A DNA stretch of 60,858 nucleotides from a virus. The notes below the pieces were generated by a model. The model made no database searches. It was not told the origin of the DNA and saw only the letters and a program-made list of their open reading frames with translations. Positions 49,353 to 59,583 of the stretch are shown here, piece by piece (position 1 is the stretch's first letter; each line of letters opens with the position of its first letter). A program made the position numbers and the translations under genes. Location: positions 1 through 60,858 of the IMG/VR virus record IMGVR_UViG_3300021963_000139. One strand, given 5' to 3'.

Positions 49353-49600
49353 ACGAACGCATATGGAAATCCGGCGCAAACGCAATTGAAATTTGGAAGA
49401 AACAAAAAGCCCCGACTCATGTAGTGAAGATTGATATCTATGGAAAAATTAGCGAACCAGAACCCATCCCACAAGAAGAAGGCGAATGGCCGTCGGTTCC
49501 GCCCACATGGGTCCCGCCATCAGAAGATCCGGCTTATCAAAAGAAATGGGCTTACTGGAGAAGCCTCTTTTCCCACGGTGAGCATGATGAAAGGCGTTGA
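49349..49600 (+). CDS. Hypothetical protein, 83 aa
   Basis: ATGA overlap. Trp/Pro-rich: AIEIWKKQKAPTHVVKIDIY, then EEGEWPSVPPTWVPPSEDPA. No domain recognised. Confidence 0.6.
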   Translation: MNERIWKSGANAIEIWKKQKAPTHVVKIDIYGKISEPEPIPQEEGEWPSVPPTWVPPSEDPAYQKKWAYWRSLFSHGEHDERR

Positions 49601-49784
49601 ATCCCTGGTTAAAGAAGAAGCTGAATCTGATCTCACCATGCTCGATTGGTACGCAGCTTTTGCTATGGTTCGGTATGCTGTCTTGAAAACGCCTTTTGAT
49701 GATCTTCCATGGGCATGTTTTAACCTCGCCGAAGAAATGATGAAAGAAAGAAAAAAACGGATGAGAAAGAAAGGCTTTGAATAA
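49584..49784 (+). CDS. Small helical protein, 66 aa
   Basis: Start ATG 49584 (or 49587), overlapping the previous gene by 17 bases. Helical with LTMLDWYAAFAMVRYAVLKT and a very basic end (KERKKRMRKKGF). The motif LDWYA is common in short early proteins. Confidence 0.58.
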   Translation: MMKGVESLVKEEAESDLTMLDWYAAFAMVRYAVLKTPFDDLPWACFNLAEEMMKERKKRMRKKGFE

Positions 49785-50034
49785 CAAACTAACCGCTAAG
49801 GAACGTGAACATATACACAGGGTAAAACTCTTACCCTGTAGTGTATGTGACGCACCGGGACCATCTGACGCACACCACGTTAAGCAGCATCAACAATACA
49901 CCGTGGTGGCTTTATGTAAAGACTGCCATCAAGGTTCTATCCTTGGATGGCATGGTCAAAAACGGGCGTGGTCTATCCGTAAGATGGACGAACTCGACGC
50001 ACTTGCCGTGACGATTGAACGATTACTTGGATGA
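49777..50034 (+). CDS. HNH-like nuclease, Ref/DUF968-type
   Basis: 85 aa from TTG 49777, where AAAGG precedes it and it overlaps the previous stop. Zinc and HNH-like residues: PCSVCDAPGPSDAHHVKQHQ, ALCKDCHQG, GWHGQKRAW. This matches small recombination-linked nucleases such as P1 Ref (needs RecA). Last plus-strand gene; its end overlaps the convergent giant gene by 12 bases. Confidence 0.72.
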   Translation: MNNKLTAKEREHIHRVKLLPCSVCDAPGPSDAHHVKQHQQYTVVALCKDCHQGSILGWHGQKRAWSIRKMDELDALAVTIERLLG

Positions 50035-53000
50035 CTTCCTGACTTCTTCCGCCTGTTGAGCCAAGTCAGCAATAATCAATTTCATTCGATCAATCTCTTC
50101 ACGCTTATCCGCTCCGCTCATGGTGGTATCCGCCATGATGACGCGGATTTGTTTTCTAATCTCAGACATGTTCTTTGATGTCTTGTCATAGAACTTAGCC
50201 AAGGCGATCTTGTCTCCCTTCTCAGAGATGATCTCCTCGACCTTAGCAGCATCACCGACCTCAGCGTAATGCCGCATATCTGCAAAGGCTTGATTGATCT
50301 CTTTGGCATTCTCATAAAAGGATGTCACGTACTTAGCCTGATTAGCCGGTAGATCTCTTGCCAAACCTAAGCTTGCACGATCAATCCACTTTGCATCAGG
50401 ATATTCCCCTTCCCTAAACGGCATGACCGCATAAGTTGATATGGTTGAAGCCGCTCCACCAAGCCATCCAAAGTATCCCTTGATGGCGTAGTCAACCTGA
50501 ACAGGCGAAAGCTCCGCCGCTTTAGGTAAAACTGTCGAACTTAAAATTGACGAAACGCCGCCAAGAGCGATGGCAAGCGGACTTGTTTGATCGGTCATAC
50601 GCTCTTGTTTTGATAGACGCTCAAGACCAGCCGTTTCAATAGGCGCGCCTGTGAATGTACTCTTGTTTGCGTAAAGATCTAACAAGGGTTTAAACATTTG
50701 CGGCGTTGGGTTCATGGCAAACGTATCAAAAATTGCTCGACTAATAGCAGCTTTGAACTGTTTACCCTCTGCTTCTTGGTCTACCATTTGCTCTAAGATT
50801 CTTTCGCTTAAAGTTCCTAACGCGCCTATTTCAAATGGCTTTGGAATCCGATATGCAACGTCTATGCCTGGAAGCTTAAACCACCAAAAATTATCTCTGT
50901 CCCATTCGTCACGCTTCTGGAATTCCTCGTCATCTTTAAAAGCTAAGTAAAGAGCCATAGATGCAAGCATCGTTGCCATTGCTACGTACCCAAACGCTTC
51001 TGCCTTTTGCTTGTCCGAACCTGTTATTTCTTTGCCAGTTGAAACGTTATACAAAACTCTTGAGGTCGGAATAACTCCGTCTCTTCCTAGTTTATAAAGA
51101 CCTTGAATGCGAGCATTTAAAAATGGAACAATTTGTGTAAGGTACCTAAAAGCAGGCCAAGACCCTTGTTTAGAAAAGTCGAGCAAGTCTCTTGCGTAGT
51201 AACTTGCTTCTAAATGACTCATTTTTTTGTCGCGTAAGTTCTTATATAAAGTAAGACGGTTAGCCGATTCAGACGCATTGCCCCAGTCTTGATATTTATC
51301 AAGAAGAAATCGCAGACCGTTTTTAATCCGCTCTCCACTATCAAGGATAGTGTCACGCCCTACACCTTTATCAATTAACCTCTTAATTAGTTTCGATTGG
51401 TCACCTTCATAAGCAGTGCCAAAATTAAAAATAGCACCACCTGCTAACGCCCCAATGTATGTTTCTTTTTTCTCATTGAAAATGGAAACACCATTGAGAA
51501 CGTTTGTGAATGGATTTGAACCAAGTCCACCCCCACTCAGCGCCATCGATTGCCATGAGTCTCGAATTAAGTTGTTTACTTTAAATACTGGAGAAACCGT
51601 CACCCCAAGTTGCAACAGATTCTTGAAGCCTCGCATCACATCAACAAACATATTCTTAGGACCAAGATATCCAATCGCAGAAATTGACTCTAGCAACAAT
51701 GGATCATTGACCTTAAAGTATTTGGCTTGCCCATCAATCATAACTTTTACAGAACCGGTCTTCTCCTTGGTCGGCTCGACCACAGGTGTATCACCTAGTA
51801 CTACACTTTGGGCGGCTTGTAATGTTGATACCGCGGCTTGGTTCTTCATCGCTGCCGACAGGATGTGATTCCAATTTCGTAAAGTGTTCTCTACCAGATC
51901 ACCGAATGGACGCTCACCACCTTTGAGCTGCTTTGAGAAGTACTGACTCGTAAGACCTGATGCTATAGAAGGAGCGTCGATATCCTTATCTTCCATTTCT
52001 TTATAAAAGGGTACGTAATAAATATCTTTTGAAAACTTTTCGAATCCATTTTTATCTATCAATCCGGTATCTAAAGCTATCTGCAAGACAGAACGGTTTA
52101 TGCTATTCATGTCTTGCAACACATCGTTGTAGACTTTTATTCTTTGCTGTCCGTTTAACTGTCCTTTTGAAAGCTCATCTTTTTGGTTGAGCAAATCATC
52201 AGGAACAGACGGGGTTTTTCCTTCTTTACGTAGCTGCTCTTCACGGTTGAGAGCGACCCAGATCATAAAATTATCAACCTCAGTTCCTACAGGCTCCAGT
52301 GCTTTGATAAAACCCTTTGTGTTTTGTTTGATGTTTAACGCGCCGTCGTCGTTAATGACCTCCCCATATAGCATCAAGCCTTCTAACGCGCCGTCAACCG
52401 AGCGTGAAAGCGTGGCTTGCATATGAGCTTTATCACTGTAGTCTTTAATCGATCTAAACTGATCGGCCATACCCTGAGCAATACGCTGCCAGAAGCGATC
52501 CTTTAGACCCTCGATCTTATCGATGATGGTTTTATTCTCAGGAGCGAAGGTAGCCTGTAACTGCTGTGCGATTTGCTCAGAGATCTGTGGCGCAAGTCTG
52601 AGTGGCTCGCGTTTCTGCATGGCTTGTTGAGCTGTTTTCTTTATGCGTTGTGCCGCGCTTGGCTCGCGATTTTCTTCTGAAACAACTAGGTCGCTTGGTA
52701 ATTTGCCAAACGTAGGGCGAGATGTTTGCGACAATTGTTCTACTAAATTTAAAATTTCACTAAGAGCCGTTTTGTTTTTAATGCCCAACAAATTTGCAAC
52801 AAGTTCAACAAACTTAGACCAAACGCTTTGCGATTGGCTGTAAGGAATTTGCATCAATTCATATTGAAACTCAGGGTAAGCCAACGCTTCAGTTACAAAT
52901 TCTAATCCTACTTTTTGAACATCGGTGCGTGTATCAAATGCGTACCACTCAGAGTTTGTATTTGGATCAATTAACTTGCCACGTTTTTTTAATTCCTTTT

Positions 53001-56000
53001 TTGCGTACTCTCGTAATTTTTTAATTTCTTGAACAAATTTACGTGCTTGTGGCGACGGCGCAAGCTGTTGTCTTGCCACCAATGCATGTACTATTTCATG
53101 AATTGTGGTTTTTTCGCTTCCCGCAAAATTAACGCTCATCGTAATTTGATCATATGCGGGGCTGTACTGCCCTTTGCCCCCAATTCTTGCGGGACGCATA
53201 ATTTTTACTTTGTTGCGAAGCGGCTCTGCCAATTCAGCGACTCGTCTATAAACCGGGTTTTTGTGTGTTTTAAAAAAATCAATTAACCCGCCAAAATCCT
53301 TCGCATAATGTAATTTTTCAACGATTGGATTGTTGTAATTGACAGGCAACACATCTTTAAATTGTTCAAGCGTTAAAATTTTCCCTGGCTCAGTAGGCTC
53401 CGTAGGTTCTGTTGGTTCAACGGTTTTTTGTTCAGATTTTTGAGGCGTTTGCTGACCTTCTTTTCTAAGAGCTTTTTCTATAAAACCTCTAGAAATTTGA
53501 TTTTCTTTGTATGCTTGTAGAAATGCTTTTATTTTTTCTTGTTGACCTTTTTCTTCTTGCGTTATTGGTTCAGAACGAACCATTTCATTAAGCAGACGCA
53601 AATAGTAATCAACCGCATCAACACTAGGATTATTAAGAAATTGTATTGCTGGTAATTCAATGCCACTTGTAGGCTCAACTTGACCGGCTTGAATTGTCCA
53701 AATTGTATAACCTAAAGGAGGTTTAGATGTTGGTATGTCATATGGCTTGGCGGTAGGCTTTGCAACATTAGTGACAGGACGGCCAAATACATCTCGAACA
53801 CCTTGAAGCGTAGGACCGGCAATAGGCTGTTGAGATATCTTGGCTTCAGGAGAACCAAGGAATGTCAGGGGAGGAAGCTGTAGTACTTGACGCTCAGTCT
53901 GTAACGCACGTTGGACATCCTCTCGTGGGATACGCCCTGCTTCCCAATCCTTTACAAACCTTTGTGATGCCGGCGTGTTGGTCTGTCTAGCGATCTTGAC
54001 GTAAGCCTCGACCGGATCAATCACAACAGGTTTCTCGGGCGTACCAAATGCCGTAGCCTGTTGTTCAGTAGATAACTTAAATGGTAAGTCAAAAGACTTG
54101 ATTGCAAACTTACCTTGAACCGTTGGATGAGGAACTATACCAAGGCTATTAGGATCTCCGCCCTCGATTTGAAGCATGTTTTTCAGTACACCAAGCCGTG
54201 CGTTAGCTTGCTGTTCTGTTAGCGGTCTTGGATCAACAAGCTTAGGCACCGGAGACTTTCCGATCTTTGGCTTTTCAACTTGGGTGATGCCAGCTCGTTG
54301 CTGTTCTGCCGTAGGAAGTCCTGCCTCCTGGCGGCGACGATCAATCTCTGCCTGTCTTGCTGCTATGGCTTCAGGGCTAGACGCGGTTGGAAGTTGTTGT
54401 GCTAATGGACCTCGCTCTTGTACTTCTGGTCGAGTCTCTGGGCCTACCCTTGGTTGCGGTTTGGCTTGTTTCTGAAGTTCAATCAAACGATTCTTCAGAT
54501 ACTCTCGCTGTTCTGTCGTAAGAGGGTTTGGCGTGTTAGGCAAATTGGCAAGTTGTAATTGCCTAATGATGTCTAGCATTTCTTCGCTAGCCGCTCTAGC
54601 TTCGCCAGGAATAGCCTGTACTTCTCTTACACGTTTACGTTCAGCGTCTCTTGCAATCTTTTCCCGAGCGGCAATGTCTTCTTGTATCTGCTGCGCCTCA
54701 GCCGTAGCAGGCTTTTCAAACTCAGGCATCCTCTCTACTTTTGTTTCGCCAGGACGCAAACCAAACTTACTTGTTGCCTGTTGAAACTCAGGCATATCTT
54801 CGACGCGGGTTTCTCCGGGCTTTAGTAATGAGGCAACGCCACGCTCAAACTCAGGCAACTTAGCCCTTGCCTCTCCTGGTCGAAGCGGTCTACGTTCTTC
54901 TTCTTGCGCGGCAGCTTCTTGTGCCGAAAGCAAACCCTCAATACCAACTCCTGGTTGTCTTCCAACACCGGTCAATGCTTCAATGCGTTGTTGTGTAGCG
55001 GTCGGCTCTACGGGTGGAAGCTGTTCCTCTGGAGTAACGGGAGGCGCCGGTTCTTGGGGAGTAGGCCTTCTAGCCAAACCCGCTATACCACCAAGTCCAA
55101 CGCCACCAATAGCGGCCATACCTGCGGTTTCGCCCAAGCCTTCAGTCAAGGATTGCTCAGGCTTGACCTCGCGCATCGCAAGGTTCTGCGTGAATCGGCC
55201 ACCAACTTCCTCACCGACTTCACTAACACCTTCACCTACCGCACCACGACCAACACGACCGGCTCTGCCTGCGACGCTCGGTACGCCTGCGAATGTTTCT
55301 TCTAAAGCCCTCGCACCAGGAAGTCGTTGAGCCAATACAGAAATGATTGCACCTGATGCGCCTGCCGCCCGGGCAAGATTCAACGCACCTTGCGCCGCCT
55401 CTGTATCGGTTGCGCCTTTAGACTTAAGTTCGTTGTAGATGTTCTCGTAAGCACCAGCGCCAACATCTGCGCCTTGCTGAACACCCGCGGCTCCAATCGC
55501 ACCACGAACACCGGCTTGTGCTGCCGCGGCTTCACCCGCGCCTCGAGCGACTGTCGCACCCTTGGCGATCTTTGCCGCCCCGAAGGGGACTAGCAACTGA
55601 GGAGCCTGCTCTGCAAGAAACGTTAATAACAAACCTGGGTCTTTTACCGTCTCAGAGAACGCAGACTTAAACGCACCAAACTGCCCTTCCTTAGCGGTGG
55701 CTTCTTCAATCGCTTTACGTCTTGCTTCTTCTCTAGCTTTTAGCCCTGCCGACTTCAAAGACTCGGCATATTCTTCGATATCTTTACCAACGCCTAACGC
55801 TCCGGTACGTCTCATATCTCCCGTAGCAAGGCCATATAACTGACCAGGGAGTTGGACGAGCGAACCGATTCCACCTACAACCCCAGCGCCGATATCCTGT
55901 AACGCCTCGCCGTAGGTACGCTCTTTGGATGGTGGCTGTTGCTTTGCAAGGTAAGCAAGGATCTTTGCTTTAGCTGCGGCAGGATCAGTTTCAGCAAGAT

Positions 56001-56034
56001 CATAATGCTGCCCTTGGTATTCATAGACAGGCAT
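50023..56034 (-). CDS. Giant internal virion protein with zinc-peptidase-like motif and LPD38-like domain
   Basis: 2,003 aa. Start PVYEYQGQHYDLAETDPAAAKAK and an Ala/Gly-rich N-terminal region (~60-310) with hydrophobic helices; a Pro/Gln/Glu-rich linker (~330-560); a metallopeptidase-like motif TTIHEIVHALVARQ (~975-985); and a C-terminal region (~1475-1660) with KVNNLIRDSWQSMALSGG, ASESANRLTLYKNL, SYYARDLLDFSKQGSW and PFLNARIQGLYKLG, typical of large polyvalent protein domain LPD38. A membrane helix follows (~1675-1700). Probably ejected into the host cell envelope at infection, like the large T7 core protein. A Pro-rich region is a possible substrate of the hydroxylase. Confidence 0.85.
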   Translation of the reverse strand: MPVYEYQGQHYDLAETDPAAAKAKILAYLAKQQPPSKERTYGEALQDIGAGVVGGIGSLVQLPGQLYGLATGDMRRTGALGVGKDIEEYAESLKSAGLKAREEARRKAIEEATAKEGQFGAFKSAFSETVKDPGLLLTFLAEQAPQLLVPFGAAKIAKGATVARGAGEAAAAQAGVRGAIGAAGVQQGADVGAGAYENIYNELKSKGATDTEAAQGALNLARAAGASGAIISVLAQRLPGARALEETFAGVPSVAGRAGRVGRGAVGEGVSEVGEEVGGRFTQNLAMREVKPEQSLTEGLGETAGMAAIGGVGLGGIAGLARRPTPQEPAPPVTPEEQLPPVEPTATQQRIEALTGVGRQPGVGIEGLLSAQEAAAQEEERRPLRPGEARAKLPEFERGVASLLKPGETRVEDMPEFQQATSKFGLRPGETKVERMPEFEKPATAEAQQIQEDIAAREKIARDAERKRVREVQAIPGEARAASEEMLDIIRQLQLANLPNTPNPLTTEQREYLKNRLIELQKQAKPQPRVGPETRPEVQERGPLAQQLPTASSPEAIAARQAEIDRRRQEAGLPTAEQQRAGITQVEKPKIGKSPVPKLVDPRPLTEQQANARLGVLKNMLQIEGGDPNSLGIVPHPTVQGKFAIKSFDLPFKLSTEQQATAFGTPEKPVVIDPVEAYVKIARQTNTPASQRFVKDWEAGRIPREDVQRALQTERQVLQLPPLTFLGSPEAKISQQPIAGPTLQGVRDVFGRPVTNVAKPTAKPYDIPTSKPPLGYTIWTIQAGQVEPTSGIELPAIQFLNNPSVDAVDYYLRLLNEMVRSEPITQEEKGQQEKIKAFLQAYKENQISRGFIEKALRKEGQQTPQKSEQKTVEPTEPTEPTEPGKILTLEQFKDVLPVNYNNPIVEKLHYAKDFGGLIDFFKTHKNPVYRRVAELAEPLRNKVKIMRPARIGGKGQYSPAYDQITMSVNFAGSEKTTIHEIVHALVARQQLAPSPQARKFVQEIKKLREYAKKELKKRGKLIDPNTNSEWYAFDTRTDVQKVGLEFVTEALAYPEFQYELMQIPYSQSQSVWSKFVELVANLLGIKNKTALSEILNLVEQLSQTSRPTFGKLPSDLVVSEENREPSAAQRIKKTAQQAMQKREPLRLAPQISEQIAQQLQATFAPENKTIIDKIEGLKDRFWQRIAQGMADQFRSIKDYSDKAHMQATLSRSVDGALEGLMLYGEVINDDGALNIKQNTKGFIKALEPVGTEVDNFMIWVALNREEQLRKEGKTPSVPDDLLNQKDELSKGQLNGQQRIKVYNDVLQDMNSINRSVLQIALDTGLIDKNGFEKFSKDIYYVPFYKEMEDKDIDAPSIASGLTSQYFSKQLKGGERPFGDLVENTLRNWNHILSAAMKNQAAVSTLQAAQSVVLGDTPVVEPTKEKTGSVKVMIDGQAKYFKVNDPLLLESISAIGYLGPKNMFVDVMRGFKNLLQLGVTVSPVFKVNNLIRDSWQSMALSGGGLGSNPFTNVLNGVSIFNEKKETYIGALAGGAIFNFGTAYEGDQSKLIKRLIDKGVGRDTILDSGERIKNGLRFLLDKYQDWGNASESANRLTLYKNLRDKKMSHLEASYYARDLLDFSKQGSWPAFRYLTQIVPFLNARIQGLYKLGRDGVIPTSRVLYNVSTGKEITGSDKQKAEAFGYVAMATMLASMALYLAFKDDEEFQKRDEWDRDNFWWFKLPGIDVAYRIPKPFEIGALGTLSERILEQMVDQEAEGKQFKAAISRAIFDTFAMNPTPQMFKPLLDLYANKSTFTGAPIETAGLERLSKQERMTDQTSPLAIALGGVSSILSSTVLPKAAELSPVQVDYAIKGYFGWLGGAASTISTYAVMPFREGEYPDAKWIDRASLGLARDLPANQAKYVTSFYENAKEINQAFADMRHYAEVGDAAKVEEIISEKGDKIALAKFYDKTSKNMSEIRKQIRVIMADTTMSGADKREEIDRMKLIIADLAQQAEEVRKSSK

Positions 56035-56037
56035 TGC

Positions 56038-57909
56038 TTACCTCAGTTTAATTGGATTAGCCGCACTTCCTTCTGGCGCGCTTGATGCCGCACCGCCAAG
56101 CAGTTGATTTTCTATCGCCTTAATCTCTTGCTGTAAACGTTTTATCTCCTCTTTGACTTCAGGCTTGCTGGCGTATGCCATGTTTTCCATATATGTCTTT
56201 AAGGTGTTTCGTTTGGAGTCAAGTGCCGCTTTAAGTCTTTGTTGTTCTACCGACTCTGCCCCTCTTGCGCCTTTCAACCTTTCAACGGTAGACATATAAG
56301 CTTCCGCTTTTTTGCCTGTTGGATCTTCCCTAAGCAACCTTTGGTACTCATCAAACAATCGTTCCGTTTCGCCGGGACGGTTAGCGGAGGCTGCTTGGAT
56401 TCTAGCAACCAGTAACTGCGTCTCGCGGCTAAGTTTATTTTCTTCAGCCCGAGCCTTGAGTTCTGCAAACGTCCTTGCATTAGATGCTTCAATTTGTGCA
56501 AGGTTACTCGTTAACTGACCGGCAATCTCTCTATCTTTCTGCTGGTACTTTGCAGCTTCCATATCAGCTTGACGCTTGGCTGCGAAATCACCACGCGACT
56601 GAGCGATCCTTGCGGTCTCAATTTCCTGCATCATCTTGATGCGGTTCATCTCACGTTCACGTTGCAGTAATTGTTGTTTCTCTTCACGGCCTCGAGCGGC
56701 TTCGGCCTCTGTCTCAGCGGCTCTACCAAACCCGCCTAGCAAAGCACCGATCCCACGCTGACCACGAGACGCTTCACCAGCAGCCATAAGTGATTTCCAT
56801 AAAGCAGATCTGGTTCTATCTTTCTCCATCTGTTGGAAACGTTCTTGATCTTCTCGGTCGCGACGTTCAAGCGTAGCCAGATATTGCTCAATCTTTTCGC
56901 CAGGAAGCTTCGTGAGATAAGGATTCTTTTCAGCCGCCTTTTTCCATTCCTCTTCGTAGCTTTGAATGGTGGTCGGTTGTTGTTGAGGAATAGATGTTCT
57001 TAAGGCTTGCATCGCTGGGGTTTCAGCAATAGGCTGAGGCGCAACCGTGGCTATGCCTTGCGGGGATGGAATAGGGGCTGGCGCTTGTACCGACGGACCT
57101 CTAGGCGGCGTTTGTGTAGACGTACCAATTCCTTGCGGCGCTTGCGGAGGAGGGCCGGGAGGAAAACGTTGTTCCATCCTCGGGGTTACAGGTTGTGACA
57201 CGGTTTGCCGCGCAGGCGGTGGTGGCGTAGTTCCTAATTCAGCCTGAGCTAGTTGCTGCTCTAGCATCCGTCTTGTCGCCGTAGCCTTTTCATATTCTTC
57301 TTTGCGTTCTGGAAACTCACGCAATTGTTTTGAACCCATAATTCCGGGTTCTAAGAATGCTTGCTCTAAGGCTTTTGCTTGTATAACTTGTTCACGTATT
57401 TCATCAAGCTTTTTCAAATCATCTTCGGTAAGTTCTTTTCTTTGTCCCGGTGACCCACCCGCAAACGCAATGATGCCACCCGATCCAAATTCAAACTGAT
57501 TATCAGGAACACGAATTGTTGCAACACCACCACCTGCCATCTCTATCGGCATTTCTTCGGGCATTTCAGGAACTTGTGGTTGCGGTACTCCTTGCGGGGC
57601 AGGCCCGGGCATTCTTGCCATTTGCTGACCCTGACTCATGGCCGCTTGTTGTTGGCGCAAGCCTTGGGTCTGTAGCTGATCCATCAATTGTTTTTGCAGC
57701 GCAGAAAGGCCAACTTCTTGTTCAAGTTTTTCTTTGACAGTACCTTGCGGCATCTGAGCAGGTTGCATAGCCTGCTCCATTTTCTTTCGCCTGTTCAGTT
57801 CGCCAAGCGCCAGATAAGGCGGAACCTCGGGGTTCATACCATTGGCATACATCATCACCGCTTGAAGCGGCATGTCCTTAAGACGCTCTTGAATTTGAAC
57901 AAGATTCAT
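56038..57909 (-). CDS. Coiled-coil internal virion protein
   Basis: 623 aa. Starts NLVQIQERLKDMPLQAVMMYANG, then Gln/Met-rich and Pro/Gln-rich sections (~190-340), and long coiled coil (~370-610) such as ARGREEKQQLLQREREMNRI. The N-terminal motif is common to proteins of aquatic podoviruses encoded between internal virion proteins. Probably a core or ejected protein; overlap of 3-4 bases with neighbours. Confidence 0.75.
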   Translation of the reverse strand: MNLVQIQERLKDMPLQAVMMYANGMNPEVPPYLALGELNRRKKMEQAMQPAQMPQGTVKEKLEQEVGLSALQKQLMDQLQTQGLRQQQAAMSQGQQMARMPGPAPQGVPQPQVPEMPEEMPIEMAGGGVATIRVPDNQFEFGSGGIIAFAGGSPGQRKELTEDDLKKLDEIREQVIQAKALEQAFLEPGIMGSKQLREFPERKEEYEKATATRRMLEQQLAQAELGTTPPPPARQTVSQPVTPRMEQRFPPGPPPQAPQGIGTSTQTPPRGPSVQAPAPIPSPQGIATVAPQPIAETPAMQALRTSIPQQQPTTIQSYEEEWKKAAEKNPYLTKLPGEKIEQYLATLERRDREDQERFQQMEKDRTRSALWKSLMAAGEASRGQRGIGALLGGFGRAAETEAEAARGREEKQQLLQREREMNRIKMMQEIETARIAQSRGDFAAKRQADMEAAKYQQKDREIAGQLTSNLAQIEASNARTFAELKARAEENKLSRETQLLVARIQAASANRPGETERLFDEYQRLLREDPTGKKAEAYMSTVERLKGARGAESVEQQRLKAALDSKRNTLKTYMENMAYASKPEVKEEIKRLQQEIKAIENQLLGGAASSAPEGSAANPIKLR

Positions 57910-57912
57910 GGC

Positions 57913-58743
57913 TTATCCTGTAATAACACCAAGTTTTTTCAACAAATCGTAGGTCGATCCTAATGCGCCTACTGTTGACGACAACTGCCCAATACCACTT
58001 TGTGGAGCTTGAGAAGTAGATACAGTCGAAATAGGTAACCCTTGAAGCATTGATTGCTGAAACTGAAGTTGCTTCGTTGGATAATCACGCTGGGCTAAAA
58101 ACTCGTTGTAGTCTGCTGTAATACCTTCTTGTTCTATAGCCCTTTGCTGCGCGCCTGCGCTAGCCATCATATCTGCTAAGGTTTTGGCCTGTGCTTGTTC
58201 CGTATTGAACTGTTGCATTGCTTTGTCGTAAGCGTTTGCATAGCCCGTGCCAATAGTCTTATTCATTTCCTGAAGAAGATTCCTCGCGCCTTCAGCTTCC
58301 ATAAGCCCATAACGCGACCCACCAAATGCGCCGGCTTGTGCGGCTTTTCCGGCTTGCGCCGCTTGCGTTATGCCAGATTGCCTTCTTAACTCATCTAATT
58401 GCGGAGCAAGAACTGCTTGTAGATATGGGTTCATATACTGCGCTGCCGGCCCCGTTGGAGTCGCGCCACCCGCGGCTCCTGAAGTAGCCGACGGCAATGC
58501 AGGAGCATTAGCCGAAGTAAAGCTTTGCCCTAGTTGTGAAGGAAAAGTAAGCGACCCCAAACCGGCAAAGTATTTAGACTGAAGAGCCGACTCCCCGGCA
58601 GTCATAGGACCGCCATAGACTTGGTAGGGCGTTTCTGCTAAAGCTTGGGCTTTGCCAAGCATATCTGTTACATACTGTCCTGCCCAATCTGATAGGGTGG
58701 ACTGTGTCGAAGTGCCAGCAGCAGGGGTTGTTGTAGTAGCCAT
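57913..58743 (-). CDS. Internal virion / DNA-ejection-type protein
   Basis: 276 aa, Ala/Gln/Ser-rich. Contains LSDWAGQYVTDMLGKAQALA, TPYQVYGGPMTAGESALQSK, PYLQAVLAPQLDELRRQSGI and GSRYGLMEAEGARNLLQEMN, a pattern common in small core proteins of aquatic podoviruses. Helical, with a coiled-coil middle. Neighbour of the other core genes. Confidence 0.78.
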   Translation of the reverse strand: MATTTTPAAGTSTQSTLSDWAGQYVTDMLGKAQALAETPYQVYGGPMTAGESALQSKYFAGLGSLTFPSQLGQSFTSANAPALPSATSGAAGGATPTGPAAQYMNPYLQAVLAPQLDELRRQSGITQAAQAGKAAQAGAFGGSRYGLMEAEGARNLLQEMNKTIGTGYANAYDKAMQQFNTEQAQAKTLADMMASAGAQQRAIEQEGITADYNEFLAQRDYPTKQLQFQQSMLQGLPISTVSTSQAPQSGIGQLSSTVGALGSTYDLLKKLGVITG

Positions 58744-58745
58744 AT

Positions 58746-59582
58746 TTACCTCGGCAAATAACGATCTGTTTTGGTATCAGCCGCAATGTCTTTGGCTTTG
58801 CGTCTGGCGTTTTTAATCCTATCCATCATGGCGTAAAGCTTCCTTGCGCCAGCTTCTGTAGAGCCATTGCCTAATTCAGAAACAATACGGGCAGGAATAA
58901 CGAATTCGCCGTCAGCCAATCGAGCAGGCTGTTTATCAGTAATGGTTGCGGGAATATCATCGCTCACTCCATCTCCAGGTCCACGAAGTAACTGACCGCC
59001 GTCTGAATAAGAGCCAAGATGTCCATTACGTAAGGACATAATCCCACCGCTTGCGCCTGTTACGGTGTCGTTACCACCCCCACCCGAAACCGTGTCGTTA
59101 CCGGCGCCGCCTGTTGCAGTGCTAACAGGTGTGTACACCATAGGGCTAAAGTAAGTAACACCACCAGACCCTGGCCTGCGAGGAATGGTTGCTAATTGTC
59201 CCGATTGTCCTGCCAACGGATTTGCCATCGTAGTCGGAATAGCATTCATGGTTCTTGTGGCTGTGTATGTGGGAATTTTTCCTTGATATCCTGCATATCC
59301 TCCGCCGCCGCTTGAGCCAAACATTTTATTGGCAAGCGCGCCAACTCCTAAAAGACCAGCCATCTTCGTCGCATTAGAACCAAACAACGCTTTTAACGCC
59401 GCACCCCAATCACCGGTGCCAGTAAGAATTTCCGTCAAATCGGGATTATTACCATCAGTTATCGCTAAGTCTCCAGTAAAAATACTTGGATCTAGCCATT
59501 CTGTTTCTTCACTAGATGCATTTGCCGCAGCATTTGGATCTGCCATCGACGGGTCGTTAAATAAACCAAGATCGACTGCCAT
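58746..59582 (-). CDS. Virion protein with RTX-like repeats
   Basis: 278 aa. Residues ~160-180 hold GGAGNDTVSGGGGNDTVTGA, two RTX-type GGxGxD repeats that bind Ca2+ in haemolysins. The C-terminal part GPGDGVSDDIPATI...PARLADGEFVIPARIVSELG...ARKLYAMMDRIKNARR is a hallmark of a podovirus tail/core protein family. It lies between the giant protein and the smaller core proteins. Confidence 0.8.
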   Translation of the reverse strand: MAVDLGLFNDPSMADPNAAANASSEETEWLDPSIFTGDLAITDGNNPDLTEILTGTGDWGAALKALFGSNATKMAGLLGVGALANKMFGSSGGGGYAGYQGKIPTYTATRTMNAIPTTMANPLAGQSGQLATIPRRPGSGGVTYFSPMVYTPVSTATGGAGNDTVSGGGGNDTVTGASGGIMSLRNGHLGSYSDGGQLLRGPGDGVSDDIPATITDKQPARLADGEFVIPARIVSELGNGSTEAGARKLYAMMDRIKNARRKAKDIAADTKTDRYLPR

Positions 59583-59583
59583 A

